Below are positions 48,107-59,417 of a DNA stretch of 64,000 nt, one piece after another (the stretch's first letter is position 1; the number at the start of each line of letters is the position of its first letter). Where the stretch lies: contig JAHNUO010000006.1 in the NCBI GenBank assembly GCA_019787685.1, forward strand, positions 62,001 to 126,000, in the 5' to 3' direction. The position numbers and the translations under genes are program-made. This stretch comes from Chiua virens. Lineage: Eukaryota; Basidiomycota; Agaricomycetes; Boletales; Boletaceae. The notes beneath the pieces were generated by a model. It had not been told where the DNA came from. It searched no databases and worked only from the letters and a program-made list of their open reading frames with translations.

Positions 48107-48620
48107 TCAATCACATGATACCCAACGAATCTCGAATAATGTGTATCCGCCTTCGTCCTCCCGACCAACCCCATCTACCTTTTCTATTTCTTCCCTACTC
48201 ACGATCGCGAGATGTTTATCGTCCCCCTTCTCATCACCCACTCGACCTACGGCAGGGAACACCTCCTCAACAGTCTCGCACAAGCCCTGATGTCTCCCAC
48301 CGGAATAATCAACCAAAACACCCCACCCTCATTCAGCATCCGTTTCACGCATGCTCGGGATGATATACAACATCCGCCGCGAGCACTACGTCATACCCGC
48401 CCACTTCCTTGACCAAGGCACACCGGTCGAGCTTGTCCACAAACACCCTTACCGCACTTCGGTTTTGCCGTACGTTCTGGGCGAGGTTCTCCAGTACGCT
48501 CGGGTGGTAATCCGTCGCTTTGATAGAGGCTCGCAGAGACGTCCGAGAGAAGATCTGGGAGGCCGTGATGCTGAGTAGCCCTGTCCCTGCGCCGAGCTCG
48601 AGGACTCGACGTTGACGATC
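48107..48620 (-). pseudogene. Truncated Methyltransferase_16 (Nnt1/METTL21-like) gene
   Basis: The SAM-binding motif RVLELGAGTGLLSITASQIF starts right at the duplication junction, so the N-terminal part is missing. IKATDYHPSVLENLAQNVRQ and GGYDVVLAADVVYHPEHA follow, then, in other frames, VKRMLNEGGVFWLIIPV and GLCETVEEVFPAV ... GGYTLFEIRWVSCD with the stop at 48107. At least two small frame changes separate these pieces. It lies upstream of SMC4 on the same strand. An intact parent gene is expected beyond the right end of copy 2. Confidence 0.75.
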
Positions 48621-48630
48621 AGTTCTTGAA
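48612..48630. other. Duplication junction (methyltransferase / P450)
   Basis: Left of about 48,620 is methyltransferase sequence (TCGACGTTGACGATCAG). Right of it, TTCTTGAAACCGTGCGTC matches P450 sequence at 26,394-26,412. This is the breakpoint between copies 1 and 2, accurate to within a few bases. Confidence 0.85.
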
Positions 48631-49602
48631 ACCGTGCGTCTAATAATTTCATGTCCGGGCTCAGCTTTGTCACAGTCTAGCTCAAGTCTAGCTGCCCGTC
48701 CCATAACGAATGTCCCGAAGAACGCGAGGCGCGGCGCGGCGCATCTTCGTCCCATTGTCGAGGAACGGCGCACGTACTTGAATGAGTATGGAAGTGATTG
48801 GACCGAAAAACCCGTTCGTGTGCCTCATTGACGGTCCACGGCGGCTCACATACATGTTCTCTTGTAGAACGACCTTTTATCTTGGTTGATGGATGGAGCT
48901 GGGTCAGACATCAGTGTGGAGATGTTAACGAACTACGTATTGGCGACCAATTTTGCTGCCATCCATGTGCGTATTCTGTTGTTTGTGTTTGTGACGATTG
49001 TCTCACTCACCGCATTGTACAGACGACGTATGTCAGACTTTGCGAGCCTGTTTAGTCTCTTGGTCATACTGCATGCCAGGTTATTACACTCGCGTTGTAC
49101 GATCTAGCGGCGAATCCTCAGTACCCACGGCCTCTCCGTGAAGAAGTTGAGACTATCCTCGAGAAAGAGGAATGGTCGAGAATGTCCTTGGGAAAGATGC
49201 GCGAAATAGACAGTTTCTTTAAGGTTACGTATGGAGTCTATCAACGTTTGTGAGACAATTCCATTCAAGGTTTTTCCGATTCACATTTAATTCTATCCTT
49301 CAGTAAGGCCGTTGAGGACTTTGTGCTATTGGACGGGAGGGTGATCCCAAAGGGCATCAGGACCCATGCAGGCTTTGTTGCGTTACATTACGATGACGCA
49401 CTGTACGGTAACCCATACAAATTCGATCCGTCCCGGTTTGCAAATATGTGCGAGGAGGATGGGGAAGACATAAACATAAAGCCTATCAGTTCGTCACCAC
49501 TTCTCCAGAATACTTGCCGTTTGGTTCCGGTGTTGATACCTTGTTTGGACGCAGCTGAGCTCAAAACCACGTTGGCCCACATCGTCATGAATTATGATAT
49601 CA
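48621..49602 (+). pseudogene. P450 fragment, chimeric
   Basis: Starts inside the gene. The 5' part (VPKNARRGAAHLRPIVEERR, WMELGQTS/MDGAGSDISVEMLTN, EEVETILEKEEWSRMSLGKM) follows the intact P450. From about 49,320 (GRVIPKGIRTHAGFVALHYD, FDPSRFANMCEEDGEDI) it follows the downstream P450 relic (28,580-28,770). It ends FGS with the heme exon lost, then joins at about 49,602 to the first bases of the ankyrin gene. Confidence 0.8.
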
Positions 49603-49831
49603 GCAGTACTTACTGAGGAGCGTCCGCGTTTCATGATCTACAGCCATTGGAAGACAAGAACGTGAAGCAGCATGCAATCACTGCCAAAGTTTCCGTTGTG
49701 CTCTGCCACCATGATCATGATCATGGCTACTAACGCTACAACCGCCCATTGGTCGGGGAGTTTCAATAATGCTCTGAAGCGAACCACGCTGATCAACGTC
49801 AAGTACTTCGAAGAGAAATTTTCAAGAATTA

Positions 49832-51486
49832 ATGACGACTGTCGATGACTACGACGAGAACGCTGTGGGTGCAACTTGGATCATACCATCAATCTTCTAC
49901 GTGCTGACCTCTTCACTCTCAGGAAATCATATCCGATGGCCCTACCTCCACCGTAACCCGCATTGAATCTGAATTGTCAGACGGCCCTCGGTTCATCGCG
50001 GTCAAGACGTCCACTACGGCACATGCCAAAGAGCCTCACGATATCATCAAGAAAGTTCGTCTACTTGCTTCCCTTTCACATCCGAATGTACGTCGCATTC
50101 TGCGTCCGAGTTCTATCATTCAGTGATCTTGAACCTTGCGTGTCCCAGATCATCCCACTAATCAAGCAAGAACCAAACCAACGATCCCAAAATCTGAGTT
50201 TTTGAATGCCATACATGCCTTACTCGCTAGACGAGCTTCTCAAATCTTCTCGGTTCTCCCCGCACCCCATCGTTTCGTTTGGTGACGCCGCCTCACCCTC
50301 CCCGACACCACGCGAAGTGCAGTTCGTCGTTCTTGCCAAGTCGATCATCTTCCAAGTCCTGTCTGGAGTGAGCTACCTACACAGCGAACACGTCCGGATC
50401 GCCCACCGGGATATCAAGCCGAGCAACATCCTTATGTCGCCGTCTGGATGTGCACGACTGATCGACTTTGGGATCGCATTTTGCGCGGACGAGGAGACTA
50501 CCGCGAAAGCGAAAGACTTGTGGCCCGAGTCGATCGCGCGAATGTATTTTGAGGTGTCAACTGGGTACGACAACAGCTTCTTTTGTCGTATACCTAGCAG
50601 TTCTTTGTCGGTACTGACGCTTATATACGTACAGTCCCTATCGGCCGCCAGAACTTCTTTTTGGTCCGCGGTCGTACGACGCCTTTGCCATCGATGTATG
50701 GAGCCTCGGAGTCACCTTGGCTGAATTCTTCACCTCGCTCCATCTTCAGACGGACTCGGACTCGGACGACGAGGATCTCGCCCTTTTGAACCGTGCTGAC
50801 GATGGAGAATCAGGGTCTGAGTCGAGCGCCGACTCGCCACGAGCATTCACCCCATCCCCAACGCCGTTCATCATCCCACGAGGAAATCGCCCACGTCCGG
50901 GCATACCGACGGGTAGGTGGACCCGGACGAGTCTATTCGATGCAACGCGCGGCGAGATCGGGCTCGCGTGGAGTATCTTTCGGGTGCGTGGCACACCGAA
51001 CGAGAGCACGTGGCCGGTACGTCCTTCTCCCTACGTCATACATTTAACGCACTGACCACGTCCTTCACACGCCCAAACAAACAGTCGTTTCTGACCCTCC
51101 CGGATGCATCCAAGGTCTCCTTTGCCAGCGTCGATGCAGTCGACTTGTCGTCGCGCCTTCCAAATCTCCCTCTGTCCACCTCGAGCATTCGACTCGACAC
51201 GACCACACACGTGCCCCTGCCAGACCCAGTTTCCTCCCCGCTCGACCTCATTCACCGCTTCCTCGTGTACGAGCCTGCTCGCCGGCTCCGTCCCTCCGAG
51301 GCCCTCGGACATCCTTGGTTCAAAGCTGAGCCTGGGTTGGTGTTACCCACAGATGCGGATTGTATAGCGTATCCGTCGTGGGTAGCGGAGACGGGAACGG
51401 TGGTGCGTACGTTCACATTGGAGGGGAAAACGTGTACGGTCGGCGATCTGTTGCAGATGCAGGGCATTGTCGGAAAGGAAATGTAG
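49832..51486 (+). pseudogene. Csk1-type kinase, copy 2, nonsense mutation
   Basis: Near-identical to the copy 1 kinase, exon for exon, but TGG of NLSFWMPYMP is TGA at 50203-50205. The ATP-binding lobe is thus cut off from the catalytic loop (HRDIKPSN at 50,405-50,430, DFG at 50,466). Re-initiation at the next ATG (50206) would give a kinase lacking the catalytic lysine. The remaining differences are mostly silent or conservative (for example CIAYPSWVAETGTVVRT), so the loss is recent. Confidence 0.85.
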
Positions 51487-51949
51487 AAATTGCTTATTGG
51501 ACGCGTGATCGCATCAAGGGTTGGTATGTACATTCCAAAGCATAAGTAGGAGCTGGTATCCTTCCAAGTGACGTCCCACACAATGCATTTGAAACATATA
51601 AAACAGGAGTAGACGAACTAGCGAGTAGTAGTGGATCAGGAGGGAAAGTGTACCTGTCCGAGAGAGGGTGGATACATCGAAGAGTGAGATGGAGCTGAGT
51701 TGCCGTCTGTAGTGGTCCATGCAAGCCGGGTAGATAAATACTGCGACACTGTCTTGGTGTCAATGGTGAGCGCAATGTAATATCCGGTTGAAACTCGCCG
51801 TAAGAAGAGAAGATACCCGGGAATCTTGGGCTCTCAATCGCGATCATACTCTGAGCAAATCACACCACGCTCGCCGTCAGAAAAGATGAGACCCCGACGC
51901 CATGTTCTTGGTCGCCGTGTACTTAGACTGACAACTCTCTATTTCCCAC

Positions 51950-54290
51950 AGTGATGACGAAGAGCGGAATATTTTGGAACAGAAGCAGTCTTCAAGCAGA
52001 CCCACAGCTAGTAGCAGACTTCAGGTGCCGAAGGCGAACGGCTCCCGTTGCAAGTCCATTCCACGGCCTAGTTTGAGAGCGAGCAACAGGATGCTTGGTG
52101 GGAAGACTCAGAGACGTACAGATTCGAACCCCAACTTGGTCACCGTACCACATTATAAGTCTCTCATCACGACTAACGCGTACACCACTTGGCAACATGT
52201 CCATTCCCCCCGCGACTGGTCCTGACGTTGCTTACTCGGACCCTTATCAACTGTACAGCTCTGACGGCTCAAATACCTCCCCGTCGCCGTGTTCAATGCC
52301 AGTGATTGGCAACGATCTGTAGATCAATATCGGAAAGCAAAACGACACGGAGGCTCACTGGATCGATGAATCTGACATCTTGACATCTTCATTCTCCTGG
52401 TCCTGACCCTGTCTGTCTTTTCTCTACGCGCGCCTTACGGAGACACCCATACCTCCCGTTGTTCTCCATCACGTATCATCAATGTCGCTGGAATTATGTC
52501 AACAGTCGATGTGCGGGGTGTATTGAAACGGTTCGATGAAGCGAATATAGATGTCTTTTGGCTCGATATCGAGTATTCCGGCGGACACAGTACTTTATGT
52601 GGGACGAGAATGTGTTCCCTGACTCCGGTCGAGATGGTTGTAGACGTCGAGGGCAAGCAGCAAAAGGTGCGTTTTAGTGATCGGACTGTTGATGGGTCTC
52701 AATTAGACACATAGACAGTCATTATCATCGAACCCGGCCTCGAAGGCGAGTCCGACTATCCTGACTGTGTCTGGCATCGGTGTGCTTGTGAATCCCAAGT
52801 CGGGTGAATGTGAGCTCAGGGTAAGTGATGGTTTCGCTCTGACTCGTCGCGACAACCGATACGCGTGTCTTAGATAGGGTTGGCCCGGATATTCCTCATG
52901 GATCGACTTTTTCAAACCAAACAGCTGGGATTTGTGGATCGAATCATCTAAGACCAGGAGTACAGATGGCCCTGGAGCATGGACGCAGAGCTCGGAGAAC
53001 GTGTGTATCAACAACACGAATGTGATTTGTCGCCTTTCTAGCTTTTTCTTTCTGATTTAAACGTCAATTTTTTAAGGCCTTTCACTTCGGTGATCAACGG
53101 TCCCGAGATCTCGATGTCAAGAGATAACGTCCATTAAGTATAGTGGAGTCAGTTGGGAGCACCGAGATGTGCATAGCATCAATGGCATGCTTTATGTAAG
53201 TGTCCTCATCGGTCACGGTCCTCTGGATTTTACTCACTGCTGCACTCGTCTTCATCAGGCCAATTAGACCTACATCGTCTATCACTATTCGGACTCTCAC
53301 AAACTCCCACCTGTATTCACGCGTGCCTACTATACCAGTATCCAACACTTCGCGGCAATGTGGACTGGTGACAACCTTGGTAAATGGCGGGAAGAGCGAA
53401 GTTGGTTCTTTCAAATGGGCTCGCTGGAGTATTTGCAGGGTGAACGTCCCATCGTTTTCTTTGCTACAGCTGGCATTTCTAACGCGTCTTCTGAATCCTC
53501 CTTGGTAACCCCGAATCCGAGATGCTTGCGAGGCGTTACGGGATTGGTGTTATTCTCACGTTCTTTCGAGCACAGACGCACGTCGACGCGAACCGCCGCG
53601 AGCGAATGAGCCCTACAAAGGTATGATCAAAGACGTGTTGAAGTTTAGATAGGCGAGGTTGGTGATTTGGTAGAACAGTATGATGGGAGTACCTATCCTC
53701 CGGCCGCCGGTAGGTCTCTTCATCGTTGTTTGTGGAACGAGTTTAGTGCTGATACGCATTCGTGACAGCTAGCCCACAATACGTGCTGTTACCCGAGGAC
53801 GAACAAGGCTTCGGAATTGATGATCAAATTTATCTCGGTGACAGCGAGGTATGACTCCTGCCTGCTAACTACTCAGGTGCACAAGTTACTATGCCTATTT
53901 CTCATACGCGACCTATCGTCCATCCGTGTTCCGAGCCCTGGCTGGACCATCACTGTCCCAGCGGTCCTATTTGTCCCGCAGACGGTATGGACCTTTCGTC
54001 GACACACGGTCATCGCACTGCTCGACGGTGTACCGATGACGGAACAAGGACACGAGTCAGTCGGCGGTGATGAGGACTAGTGTGTCGATGGATCTTCAAC
54101 CATTGGACGGGTTCGTAGTGGCTGGAGTGCGAAGCGGACGGCTGCCGTTGGTGTTACTGAGAGGCGAGGAGCGGGTGCGGTGGTATCTGATACTGATTGA
54201 GTATGGATATGTCAAAGTGCCGCGGGTCAAGGTGGTTGATCACCGGTCGGGTCGAGAGAGAGAATGGTGTTGCCAAAGTCTTAGCCATAA
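51950..54290 (+). pseudogene. GH31 glucosidase II alpha relic, copy 2
   Basis: Same decayed gene as at 32.5-34.5 kb but with one more exon: R-A-Y-Y-T-S-I-Q-H-F-A-A-M-W-T-G-D-N (53,320-53,375), continuing LGKWREERSWFFQMGS. Other pieces are VAYSDPYQLYSSDG (52,225), RFDEANIDVFWLDIEYSGGH (52,530), SVINGPEISMSRDNVH and GFGIDDQIYLGDSE (53,810). There are multiple frame breaks, and the nucleophile exon is again missing. Confidence 0.8.
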
Positions 54291-54414
54291 GTAGTAAGCC
54301 GAGTAGTCAGGCGATGCAATCGAATGAAGTGGCTAAATGGTGTTGTGGGTTGTTGACACGGGCTGAGACTCAGAATCTTTCTCATAGTCGACACCTCACA
54401 GCAGCTTAAGTACA

Positions 54415-57400
54415 ATGAAAAGGCTTATGGCTCGCGCTCGCTTCCCGTTCTTTCGCTCCAAGGCCCCCACGAGACCTTCCACAGAATTCCTCACAGAGCC
54501 ACCCACAGAACTTCTCGCAGAACCGTCCACAGAATTTCTCGCAGAGCCACCCACAAAACCTCTCGCAGAACCGTCCACAGAATCTTTCGCAGAGCCACCT
54601 GCTGAACCTCTCGCAGGAACTTCCGCCGAATCTCCTGAAGAATCATCCGCGGAACCTATTATGCAGATGGACGGCATCAGAAAGAAATTCGGGCGGTTCA
54701 GAATCCTTATCATTGGCCGAGCCAATGCCGGGAAGACTACGATACTCAAGCAAATCTGCAACTCCACGGAAGATCCAGTGATCCTTGATGGAGATGGGAA
54801 TGAGGTATGCTCAAATGAGATGTCCGTGACAATGCGGGTGCACTGATGGTCTGCGATCAGGTCGATCTAGCACAGATCCAGGAATCCCGGGACGTGAGTT
54901 AAACGGTTACCGTGAAGTCCTGATCAGTAACATTTTTCTAACACGTCTCAAGCGCGGAATGCATAACATCGAGAACGAATTGGTCTTTCGAAGCAACCCG
55001 AATTTTATCTTTCATGACTCACAGGGCTTCGAAGCTGGTAGCATCGGAGAATTCAAACAGATGAAGGTGTTTGTTTCATCGCGTGCAAAGATAGCACACC
55101 TCAAGAAGCGAGTCCATGCTATCTGGTAAGGAGAGATAGCAGCATTTATGCCAGACTGACAATGACAACATTGTGACTGAATAGGTACTGTATTCCAATG
55201 GACCAGTACCACCGAGCTGTCTTGGCTGCTGAGGAAATGTTTTTCAATGAATGTGACACAGGGAGTGGTAAGTGCTCCTGATGGATGTATGGTGTCCTTT
55301 TTCTCATACTATTTACAGTGCCTGTGGTACTTGTATTCACAAAATGTGATGCACTGCTGATACAAGGGATGGCAGCCTTGACACCTGAGGAACAGAAGCT
55401 TTCTCACAAGAGAAGGGTTGTAATTGGCAAGCAGAATGCTGAGAGAATGCTGAAAGGGAATCCTACATGGGAGAGGGTACAAAAAATGAGGCATCCACCA
55501 AATGCATATGTGGAGTTAAGAGGTATGTATAATATACATGTCTCATGGTCAAACTAATTTTAATGTACATAGAACTGCACAAGTCAAATGAGGGGTGTAA
55601 ACTTCTCTTGAAAAGGACTGTGGGGGCCTTGGATGAAGAAGCATTGCAGATGCTACTTGTGACTACACAGCATACAAACACACTGCTTTGCATTGAGTAT
55701 GCATTGAGGAGGTAATTTATATGGAGTTTCTGGATTATGGGTTATATCTATTAAAACATTTTACAGGGTCCTGATACCTTTCATTAAGGATATACATAAG
55801 AACATGGAACCATTGACAGATTCTGCACAGCAGATGTTGGTGAAAGGAATTGGATCATGGTATCCACATGTTGAGGTGTGTGAATTTCTATGCAGTGAAT
55901 GAGATCTGTAGTGAAAGAAATTCTTGTCCTATTCATAAAAGGTAAGACATCCTTGTGATTGTGAATGAGGATGCTGGATCATCTATGCCCCTCTGTGCTT
56001 GCCCCTGTCCTGCCATTCATAGGGAGTAAGTGCTCTGATTGTGAATGGGGTTCCAGAAGGATACTGATGCATGCCCCTCTGTCCTTGCCACTATCCTGCC
56101 ATTCATAGGGAGTAAGTGCTCTGATTGTGAATGGGCTTCCAGAATCAAATGCTGATGCATGCCCCTCTGTCCATGCCCCTGTCCTGCCATTCATAGCTTG
56201 TAAGTGCTCTGATTGTGAATGGGCATCCAGAATTGGATGCTGATTGGCATGCCCCTCTGTGCTTGCCCCTGTCCTGCCATTCATAGGAAGTAAGTGCTCT
56301 GATTGTGAATGGGCTTCTGGAAGGATGCTGATGGCATGGCTCTCTGTCCTTTCCCCTGTCCTGCCATTCATAGGGAGTAAGTGCTCTGATTGTGAATGGG
56401 CTTCCAGAAGGATGCTGATCCATGCCTCTCTGTCCTTGCCCCTGTCCTGCCACTCATAGCTTGTAAGTGCTCTGATTGTGAATGGGGTTCCAGAAGGATG
56501 CTGATGCATGCCCCTGTGTCCTTGCCCCTGTCCTGCCATTCATAGGCTGTAAGTACTCTGATTGTGAATGGGGTTCCAGAAGGATGCTGATGCATGCCCC
56601 TGTGTCCATGCCCCTGTCCTACCATCCATAGAAAGTAAGTGCTCTGATTGTGAATGGGGTTCCAGAAGGATGCTGATGCATGCTCCTGTGTCCTTGCCCC
56701 TGTCCTGCCATTCATAGCATGTAAGTGCTCTGATTGTGAATGGGGTTCCAGAAGGATGCTGATGCATGCCCCTCTGTCCTTTCCCCTGTCCTGCCATTCA
56801 TAGTATGTAAGTGCTCTGATTGTGAATGGGGTTCCAAAAGGATGCTGATGCATGCCCCTCTGTCCTTACCCCCATCCTGCCATTGATAGCTTGTAAGTGC
56901 TCCGATTGTGAATGGGGTTCCAGAAGGATGCTGATCCATGCCCCTCTGTCCTTTCCCCTGTCCTGCCATTCATAGCATGTAAGTGCTCATATTGTGAATG
57001 GGCTTCCAGAAAGATGCTGATGCATGCCCCTCTGTCCTTACCCCTGTCCTGCCATTCATAGGGAGTAAGTGCTCTGATTGTGAATGGGTTTCCAGAAGGA
57101 TGCTGATCCATGCCTCTCTGTCCATGCCCCTGTCCTGCCATTCATAGCATGTAAGTGCTCTGATTGTGAATGGGTTTTAGAAGGATGCTGATGCATGCCT
57201 CTCTGTCCTCCTGTCCTGCCATTCATAGGGAGTAAGTGCTCTGATTGTGAATGGGGTTCCAGAAGGATACTGATCCATACCCCTCTGTCCTTGCCCCTGT
57301 CCTGCCATTCATAGGGAGTAAGTGCTCTGATTGTGAATGGGCTTCCAGAATAATGCTGATGCATGCCCCTCTGTCCTTGCCCCTGTCCTGCCACTCATAG

Positions 57401-59417
57401 CTTGTAAGTGCTCTGATTATGAATGGGTTTCCAAAAGGATGCTGATGCATGCCCCTGTGTCCTTGCCCCTGTCCTGCCATTCATAGCATGTAAGTGCTCT
57501 GATTGTGAATGGGCTTCCAGAAGGATGCTGATCCATACCCCTGTGTCCTTACCCCTGTCCTGCCATTCATAGTATGTAAGTGCTCTGATTGTGAATGGGC
57601 TTCTGGAAGGATGCTGATGCATGCCCCTGTGTCCTTACCCCTGTCCTGCCATTCATAGTATGTAAGTGCTCTGATTGTGAATGGGCTTCCAGAAGGATGG
57701 TGATGCATACCTCTCTGTCCTTTCCCCTGTTCTGCTATTTATAGGAAGTAAGTGCTCTGATTGTGAATGGGTTTCCAGAAGGATGCTGATCCATGCCTCT
57801 CTGTCCTTTCCCCTGTCCTGCCATTCATAGCTTGTAAGTGCTCTGATTGTGAATGGGCTTCCAGAATCCGATGCTGATGCATGCTCCTGTGTCCTTGCCC
57901 CTGTCCTGCCATTCATAGCTTGTAAGTGCTCTGATTGTGAATGGGCTTCCAGAAGGATGCTGATTCATACCCCTGTGTCCTTGCCCCTGTCCTGCCATTC
58001 ATAGTATGTAAGTGCTCTGATTGTGAATGGGGTTCCAGAAGGATGCTGATGCATGCCCCTGTGTCCTTGCCCCTGTCCTGCCATTCATAGGAAGTAAGTG
58101 CTCTGATTGTGAATGGGGTTCCAGAAGGATGCTGATCCATGCCTCTCTGTCCATGCCCCTGTCCTGCCATTCATAGCATGTAAGTGCTCTGATTGTGAAT
58201 GGGGTTCCAGAAGGATGCTGATGGCATGCCTCTCTGTGCTTGCCCCTGTCCTGCCATTCATAGGGAGTAAGTGCTCTGATTTTGAATGGGGTTCCAGAAG
58301 GATGCTGATGCATGCCCCTGTGTCCTTGACCCTGTCCTGCCATTCATAGGGAGTAAGTGCTCTGGTTGTGAATAGGCTTCCAGAAGGATGCTGATGCACG
58401 CCCCTGTGTCCTTGCCCCCATCCTGCCATTCATAGGGAGTAAGTGCTCTGATTGTGAATGGGCTTCCAGAAGGATGCTGATGCAGGTCCCTGTGTCCTTG
58501 CCCCTGTCCTGCCATTCATAGGGAGTAAGTTTTCTACCTGTGAATGAGTTTCCAGCAGGATGCTGATCTGTACTATTTATCACAACTTTCTTTATAATGT
58601 CTATAATAGCTGGTATGCATTTCACTCCATTCAACTTCATTGATTATTTTGACATTCTATAGGATGTAAGCATTTACATGCCCTTAAATTTTCAAATATT
58701 TTAATCCCTATTTATTTCAATTCATTAGAAGGTATGAGGAATTTCTCATTTTGCTTCATATGCCTTATGTTTTATAGGAGGTTTGTCATCTGTTGCTTTT
58801 TTTGCAGTATAAATGATGATATCAACTTCATAGATTTTGCAGGCCTCTCAAGTATGTTGATCCATTTTAGTCTTCTATTTAGTCTTCTGATTTTCTTTTT
58901 CAATCAATTAATATACAATATCCTCAGCCCTATATTCCTGTTCATCACAGTGCACTGGCAAGAAAGTGCACATCCATTGTGAGTATGATTTTATAATCCC
59001 AGTCTACCTACTATTTTATTCCATAATTCAGTCTTCTTTGCAAGATGCTACTGCATGGCACACAGCACTTCATTTAGGCATTGGTCAGTTTTCCCAGTGC
59101 CAAATTCAGTAACTATCTCCATTAATATTTGTAGCCATTGCCATTATCCTGGAGCATTCATTCTTCTTACACCAGAAAGGTGTTCAAGACCCAATCATGG
59201 TAGCAACCCAGCTTTATGAATCATCTGAAACAATCCACAAAGTCAAGAAAGCAGTCTCTGAGCTTATTTCTCAATATGACTTTGAAGATAGAGAGAAAAT
59301 GGCAGAGCTCCTTTTGCATCTGATTTCTAAGAATCTTATTTGTAAGTTATCTGCCCTTTTGGTCATCATGAACAACTTTTGAAATTATGTATATTAGCTA
59401 CAAATGTCACCAAGTGA
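54415..59417 (+). CDS. P-loop GTPase with single-codon microexon array, copy 2
   Basis: Paralogue of the 34.8 kb gene with the same exon plan. Exon 1 (54415-54804) carries MKRLMARARFPFF, a shorter E-P-x-x linker, and FGRFRILIIGRANAGKTTIL. Later exons carry FIFHDSQGFEAGS, VPVVLVFTKCDALLIQ, ELHKSNEGCKLLLKRTVGAL and GIGSWYPHVE, ending at 55875. The array is at 55876-58780. C-terminal exons are ILQASQ, PYIPVHHSALARKCTSI, a short exon, and AIAIILEHSFFLHQKG to HLISKNL, last exon to 59417. No stop or frameshift was seen in any exon. Amino-acid differences from copy 1 are moderate outside the array and total within it. Confidence 0.75.
54478..54650 (+). repeat. 12-bp coding repeats (E-P-x-x tetrapeptides), copy 2
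   Basis: About thirteen units (PSTE, FLTE, PPTE, LLAE and so on), fewer than the roughly twenty in copy 1 and with different residues at the variable positions. Confidence 0.8.
55876..58780 (+). repeat. Intron/one-codon-exon array, copy 2 (diverged units)
   Basis: Same architecture as copy 1, but the introns differ from one another and vary in length (78, 83, 84, 85 and 87 nt). Each keeps GTAAGT, all but one keep CTGAT, and each keeps the terminal TAG. The spacing between TAG and the next GT is 3 nt in every case. Codons: 56023 GGA, 56109 GGA, 56197 CTT, 56287 GAA, 56374 GGA, 56460 CTT, 56546 GCT, 56632 AAA, 56718 CAT, 56804 TAT, 56890 CTT, 56976 CAT, 57062 GGA, 57148 CAT, 57229 GGA, 57315 GGA, 57401 CTT, 57487 CAT, 57573 TAT, 57659 TAT, 57745 GAA, 57831 CTT, 57919 CTT, 58005 TAT, 58091 GAA, 58177 CAT, 58264 GGA, 58350 GGA, 58436 GGA, 58522 GGA. 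Non-repeat one-codon exons follow: 58610 CTG, 58663 GAT, 58729 AAG, 58778 GAG. Confidence 0.9.

Larger units (their letters stand above)
26394..48620. repeat. Segmental tandem duplication, copy 1 (~22.2 kb)
   Basis: Runs from the 3' half of the P450 to within the methyltransferase. The same order of elements returns in the same orientation from about 48,621: P450, kinase, GH31, GTPase, SMC4. By-eye identity is high in exons and most introns; for example the kinases differ at scattered bases only. Large differences are: the ankyrin gene and P450 relic at 27.85-30.1 kb (missing or merged in copy 2), the repeat arrays, and 40.05-41.98 kb (unrelated DNA in the two copies). Confidence 0.88.
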
